Below, piece by piece: positions 53,357 to 56,315 of a stretch of 56,315 bases of DNA (position 1 is the first letter of the stretch; every line of letters starts with the position of its first letter). The position numbers and the translations under genes are program-made. The notes beneath the pieces are model-generated. The model did not search any database and was not told the origin of the DNA. It saw only the letters and a program-made list of their open reading frames with translations. Origin of the DNA: Lysobacterales bacterium (GTDB lineage Bacteria > Pseudomonadota > Gammaproteobacteria > Xanthomonadales > SZUA-38); NCBI GenBank assembly GCA_030065125.1, contig JASJDM010000050.1:1-56315 (forward strand), in the 5' to 3' direction.

Positions 53357-53455
53357 TGCAGGCTGGTGAATCCTGGCTGCTGTGGAATCCGGCGATTATA
53401 CGCCGCAGCCTGCAACGACTGCGAAGGCCGGGTCTATTCGAGGCAAGGGACAAGC

Positions 53456-53878
53456 TTAATCTGAGCCCTTTTGGGCAGTTTCACACACACAGCAAGCTCG
53501 TGCCTCCTTTGGTTCAGGGTTTTCTGTCGTAAGTGTCGCCCAGGAAAACGCAACGCCCAACGCCAGGATGCCCAGGACGAAAGATACCTGATGGGAGGCA
53601 CCGGCCTGGGTGAAATGTTTGTCTTCGATGTCAACGATCTCTTTCGCGACCATCACAGGAATGCGTGACCATGCCAGGACGCCAAGACCTACCGACAGCG
53701 CCAGCAATATCCAGGAAGCCATCAGCAAAACCCTTGGTACCCCATCGACCTTGAGGTCACCAGAAACCAAGCCGACTCCAAACACCAACGTCCCGGTGCT
53801 GAGGGCCAGGCTGTATTTCAAAAACTCAGTAGCGCTGGCGAGGGCTTTTTCTTGGGGCGTGGATTCTTTGTCATTCAT
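53456..53878 (-). CDS. Small three-segment membrane protein
   Basis: 140 residues with three membrane segments (LALSTGTLVFGVGLVSG; VLLMASWILLALSVGLGVLA; VSFVLGILALGVAFSWATL) and a cysteine-containing tail (ARACCVCETAQ). ATG 53878 begins one base after the stop of the preceding disrupted gene (TGAGATG), so translation is coupled. Function unknown. Confidence 0.6.
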   Translation of the reverse strand: MNDKESTPQEKALASATEFLKYSLALSTGTLVFGVGLVSGDLKVDGVPRVLLMASWILLALSVGLGVLAWSRIPVMVAKEIVDIEDKHFTQAGASHQVSFVLGILALGVAFSWATLTTENPEPKEARACCVCETAQKGSD

Positions 53879-53879
53879 C

Positions 53880-54182
53880 TCAGCACCAGAATAGGTAAGG
53901 ACAATCCTTCTCCAGCGAATACTCGACGGTTTGCTCGCTGATGAAATCCTGCCCGATCTCCTTCGCATACAGGTGCGCATTAGTAAGAATCAGATAGACG
54001 GCGTCGGAGAGCATGCGGCGGGTCATTCTTCCCTCTTCAAGTTCGCGACCGACGTCATCCAGGTGGGGTAGGCCTGGCCTGATTATTTACTGGATCGAAT
54101 CGGGCGAGACGAAAACGTCGTGCCGTGTCGAGAATCGCTTAGCTGTGTCTAGGACCAGTCTTTCAAATTGTTTAGGCGTCAT
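53880..54182 (-). pseudogene. Disrupted small gene with one in-frame TAA
   Basis: A perfect ribosome-binding site (AGGAGG, 4 bases before ATG 54182) starts MTPKQFERLVLDTAKRFS, but codon 32 is TAA (54087-54089). The same frame then continues without interruption for 68 codons (...LEEGRMTRRMLSDAVYLIL...) to the TGA at 53880-53882. A single nonsense change best explains it; a sequencing error or readthrough would also fit. The intact protein would be 100 residues, probably soluble. Not recognised. Confidence 0.65.
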
Positions 54183-54209
54183 CGTTTCCTCCTGAAAGAT
54201 TTTCCTGTA

Positions 54210-55628
54210 CTAGTTTCCGCCGACAATCCTAACGGACCCGGTCGATACGAGGTCCTCTGTGGAGGCCTGTAAACCGAAAACCAGATTGACCAGCTTGAGG
54301 GCCACTGTGGGGCGTCTCTGCAGCACTCCGACGTCAGTTTGCTCTAAGACATTTTCAGTCTCTACGGGCACATGGTAATCCTGCCCCAGGAACTCAACAT
54401 AAACAGAACCCTCGGTAAAAAACCTCCCCTTAAAGACTTTGAACACGTCGTCGTAGCGATTGCACGTCTGATCCATTTCTTTATTTTTTCCTTGGTCTTT
54501 CTTGTCCTTGATGTCCGATTCCTTGACTATCGTGCAGCGCGCAATTTCTCCTAAGAAATAGAGGACTTCGTCCGGGCTTCTTAATGTGATCGAGCACTGC
54601 GCCTTCGTATCCGTTTCGTCGGCCTCTTTGTCCGAACGGGCTGATACGACGAACAAAGCCTTTGCGTCGCCGACTTTCGTAGCGGGTGCGTCAATCGTTG
54701 CAACTCCGTCACCGTCACTCGCTTCGCCGCTACCAGGTATTTCTCTGGCCGCAGTTCCGCCCTTGCACCCCAAAGTATTTGCCTTAGTTTGAGAGAGTTC
54801 CAAATACCAAGACTCTGGGTTTTTTTTTGCCATGAAGCGTTGTTTGCACACCTCATCGGTGTTTGTTTCCTTCGATTCGCACCTATCCTTATTTTCAGGA
54901 CACTTTTCACCGTTGACGACTACAAGCCCTTGCTCGAAAACAGCGGCAAGTCCCCGAAAATCACGGAATTCTTTGGCGGTGAGTGGGTTCCCAAGACATT
55001 GATACGTTGTGGATCGTTTGAATCGTACAGGGTCTAAGCCTGCGAGCCGCTCGAAACCAATGGGTTCGCAATTCGCGTCATGGTCATCGGCGCTCGGTCG
55101 TAAGCAATTGCCGTCGGATTTGCCTATTTCGGCCACCAGCAATGCCGCCAGGAGCTGCGAATCCCATCCCATATCCAGGAGCTGGTTTACGGTGTCCGGA
55201 TTGACGCTCGAGAGGATTCCCTTCGTATAGTCTTTGGATCGTGGAAATGCCATATCGAAGCTAGGGCTCTGGCTGAATTTCACAGCGGGAGCGACTGAGT
55301 TGCCCCGAGTTGTCACAGCGCCGCCAATGCCGCCCAATTGTTGCTGCATGTCGTCCAACTCGCGCGTGGTTTGGGTGGAGGACTGGTAGCCGAGGCCCCC
55401 GGATTCCAGCGCCAAGTTAGCGCTGCCACTAACCTTGGTGATTTCCGAGTAATACTGCGGCCGTCCGTAGGCGGCGCGCAGAACGTTGAGCAGCAGAATT
55501 TCGTTTTGGGCCTTTGCGACGCTCCTATTAAAGTCAACAGCTGACGATGGCAGCCGGCCCGATAGCTCATTGAGTAAACAGCCGGTAAGGCTAAACGTGA
55601 TCAGAATAGCGGATAGACAAGTTTTCAT
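54210..55628 (-). CDS. Uncharacterised lipoprotein
   Basis: 472 residues with lipobox LTGC (residues 14-17). The mature part begins with a conserved-looking helix NRSVAKAQNEILLLNVLRAAYGRPQYY (read in pieces: AQNEILLLNVLRAAYGRP), then a segment rich in Gly/Ser, a middle region with six cysteines, and a beta-rich end. From memory, lipoproteins with this opening helix occur in many Gram-negatives, but I know no function. Codon use is more AT-rich than in the rest of the window, suggesting recent acquisition with the decayed genes on either side. Confidence 0.7.
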   Translation of the reverse strand: MKTCLSAILITFSLTGCLLNELSGRLPSSAVDFNRSVAKAQNEILLLNVLRAAYGRPQYYSEITKVSGSANLALESGGLGYQSSTQTTRELDDMQQQLGGIGGAVTTRGNSVAPAVKFSQSPSFDMAFPRSKDYTKGILSSVNPDTVNQLLDMGWDSQLLAALLVAEIGKSDGNCLRPSADDHDANCEPIGFERLAGLDPVRFKRSTTYQCLGNPLTAKEFRDFRGLAAVFEQGLVVVNGEKCPENKDRCESKETNTDEVCKQRFMAKKNPESWYLELSQTKANTLGCKGGTAAREIPGSGEASDGDGVATIDAPATKVGDAKALFVVSARSDKEADETDTKAQCSITLRSPDEVLYFLGEIARCTIVKESDIKDKKDQGKNKEMDQTCNRYDDVFKVFKGRFFTEGSVYVEFLGQDYHVPVETENVLEQTDVGVLQRRPTVALKLVNLVFGLQASTEDLVSTGSVRIVGGN

Positions 55629-55761
55629 TTCACCCCCCGTGACGCTAGAAGAAGCTAAGTTGCGCGATGCCTCAAGGCACTTCTGATAAGTGGCATGAGA
55701 CCGGATTTCCTCTCACTCGGATGTCCAATTTCCCGTCGTCTTTATGGGGCGTTAAAAGTGA

Positions 55762-56074
55762 AAAAACTGCCGAGCAAGTGGTTCGCGAGCCATACCCCCA
55801 ACGGCCCAATTAGGGAAATTTTCCCTCACGAACTGGGGGAACGCAATCTGCGATCAGACCGGCTTCAATTCTTTCTGCGAGCCCGACGACCTGATCCTGA
55901 TTACCTATGACCTGCCCCCCGGAAGCAGCCAGACCGTCCAGGTGCCCATTACTCCGGCGGCCGATCTGGCCTCCCGGGAGCATTATTACCTTCGTGGGGG
56001 AACTGGAATACGAATTTGGACAGGATCAGCGGCAGGTGGTCAACAGGCGAGACGTGCGCGTGGAGCTTCCCTGA
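55762..56074 (+). pseudogene. Frameshifted remnant of an exported protein's C terminus
   Basis: One frame is open from 55762 to about 55995 (KFSLTNWGNAICDQTGF, FCEPDDLILITYDLPPG, TVQVPITPAADLASREHYY); the neighbouring frame continues directly with FVGELEYEFGQDQRQVV and ends at TGA 56072-56074 (RDVRVELP). A one-base shift near the GGGGG at about 55996 joins them. There is no start codon upstream, and the lead is in low-GC degenerate DNA. The protein looked beta-rich and extracellular. Confidence 0.6.
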
Positions 56075-56099
56075 CATTGTGCGACGGCATTGACGTTAA

Positions 56100-56126
56100 A
56101 CGGTGTCCTGGTCTTCAGGACACCGT
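56100..56126. terminator. Perfect 11-bp hairpin after the remnant gene
   Basis: ACGGTGTCCTG-GTCTT-CAGGACACCGT stands 25 bp past the remnant's stop. On the minus strand it is followed by TTTAACG. There is no long T-run, so it may be only a partial terminator. Confidence 0.5.
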
Positions 56127-56229
56127 AGACCCCATGGAGCATTTGCCGATCACCGCAACCGCTCGGTGAATTCGCGTTACCGCGGTAACTTTTTGGATCG
56201 TAATGATAGTTATTTCAATAGGTTAAGGT

Positions 56230-56235
56230 TATAAT
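56230..56235 (+). promoter_or_regulatory. Perfect -10 box for the right-edge gene
   Basis: TATAAT is perfect and lies 40 bases before the next start codon. At 17 bases upstream the hexamer TAGTTA is a poor -35 match. Surrounding DNA (56195-56255) is AT-rich. Confidence 0.5.
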
Positions 56236-56274
56236 ACTGTATGTATATATAGTTACTGCCACGGAGGGCAGCCC

Positions 56275-56315
56275 ATGACTGCCGAGTTCGAACCCCGCCT
56301 GCATCCCAAGTACCA
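56275..56315 (+). CDS. Start of an unidentified gene (partial)
   Basis: ATG 56275 follows GGAGGG at about 5 bases and the TATAAT box. Only MTAEFEPRLHPKY is visible. Not recognised. Confidence 0.6.
   Translation, partial: MTAEFEPRLHPKY

Overview
The window is about 56 kb of high-GC chromosome from a gammaproteobacterium. YcgL, MsrQ, RNase D, an Lrp-controlled hppD and many very large secreted multidomain proteins suggest Xanthomonadales/Chromatiales relatives (Wenzhouxiangella- or Lysobacter-like), but this is inferred from gene content and no alignment was run. A sucrose-phosphate-synthase-type gene at the left edge hints at compatible-solute synthesis and a salt-exposed habitat.

Layout. 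1-2.7 kb: sucrose-phosphate-synthase-like glycosyltransferase (cut by the window edge), a P-loop sugar/nucleoside kinase, and a divergent HIT-type phosphorylase. 2.7-4.5 kb: a cluster of dispersed palindromic repeats, one copy of which is split by an IS1111-type IS110 element with a readable candidate guide (bridge/seek) RNA; then tRNA-Arg(CCT). 4.7-6.9 kb: tyrosine catabolism (hppD plus a VOC protein) with a divergent Lrp-type regulator. 6.9-16.7 kb: secreted proteins, a nested-palindrome MITE-like element, and a 2.4 kaa protein carrying an intact legumain-like C13 peptidase domain followed by a degenerate one. 17-22.3 kb: a MacAB-type ABC operon with three successive adaptor genes. 22.3-28.8 kb: Na+/solute symporter, DUF1499 protein, beta-propeller protein, RNase D, and a membrane-anchored SUMF1-fold protein.

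29.1-36.1 kb is the most distinctive block. Six tightly overlapping genes encode an OmpR-type response regulator, a coiled-coil protein, an inner-membrane OmpA-like peptidoglycan-binding protein, a Ras-like small GTPase, a hybrid histidine kinase and an Hpt protein, with a divergent REC-EAL c-di-GMP phosphodiesterase. The arrangement suggests an envelope-sensing phosphorelay built around a bacterial Ras-like GTPase that lacks the usual switch-II glutamine.

36-53.4 kb: zinc metalloprotease, YcgL, an L7/L12-C-terminal-like membrane protein, an exported D-2-hydroxyacid dehydrogenase translationally coupled to a beta-propeller phytase, an 1.8 kaa secreted protein, MsrQ, a secreted helix-hairpin-helix protein, AlkD-type DNA repair, a voltage-gated K+ channel with a C-terminal zinc ribbon, an ABC exporter and a DUF2254-like membrane protein. 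53.4-56.3 kb is more AT-rich and decayed: a gene with an in-frame stop, an unusual lipoprotein, a frameshifted remnant of a secreted protein, a strong hairpin, and a perfect TATAAT box ahead of a gene that runs off the window.

A recurring theme is a C-terminal [I/L]-F-x-x-[G/S]-F-E motif on three otherwise unrelated exported proteins, which may be a shared export or sorting tag.
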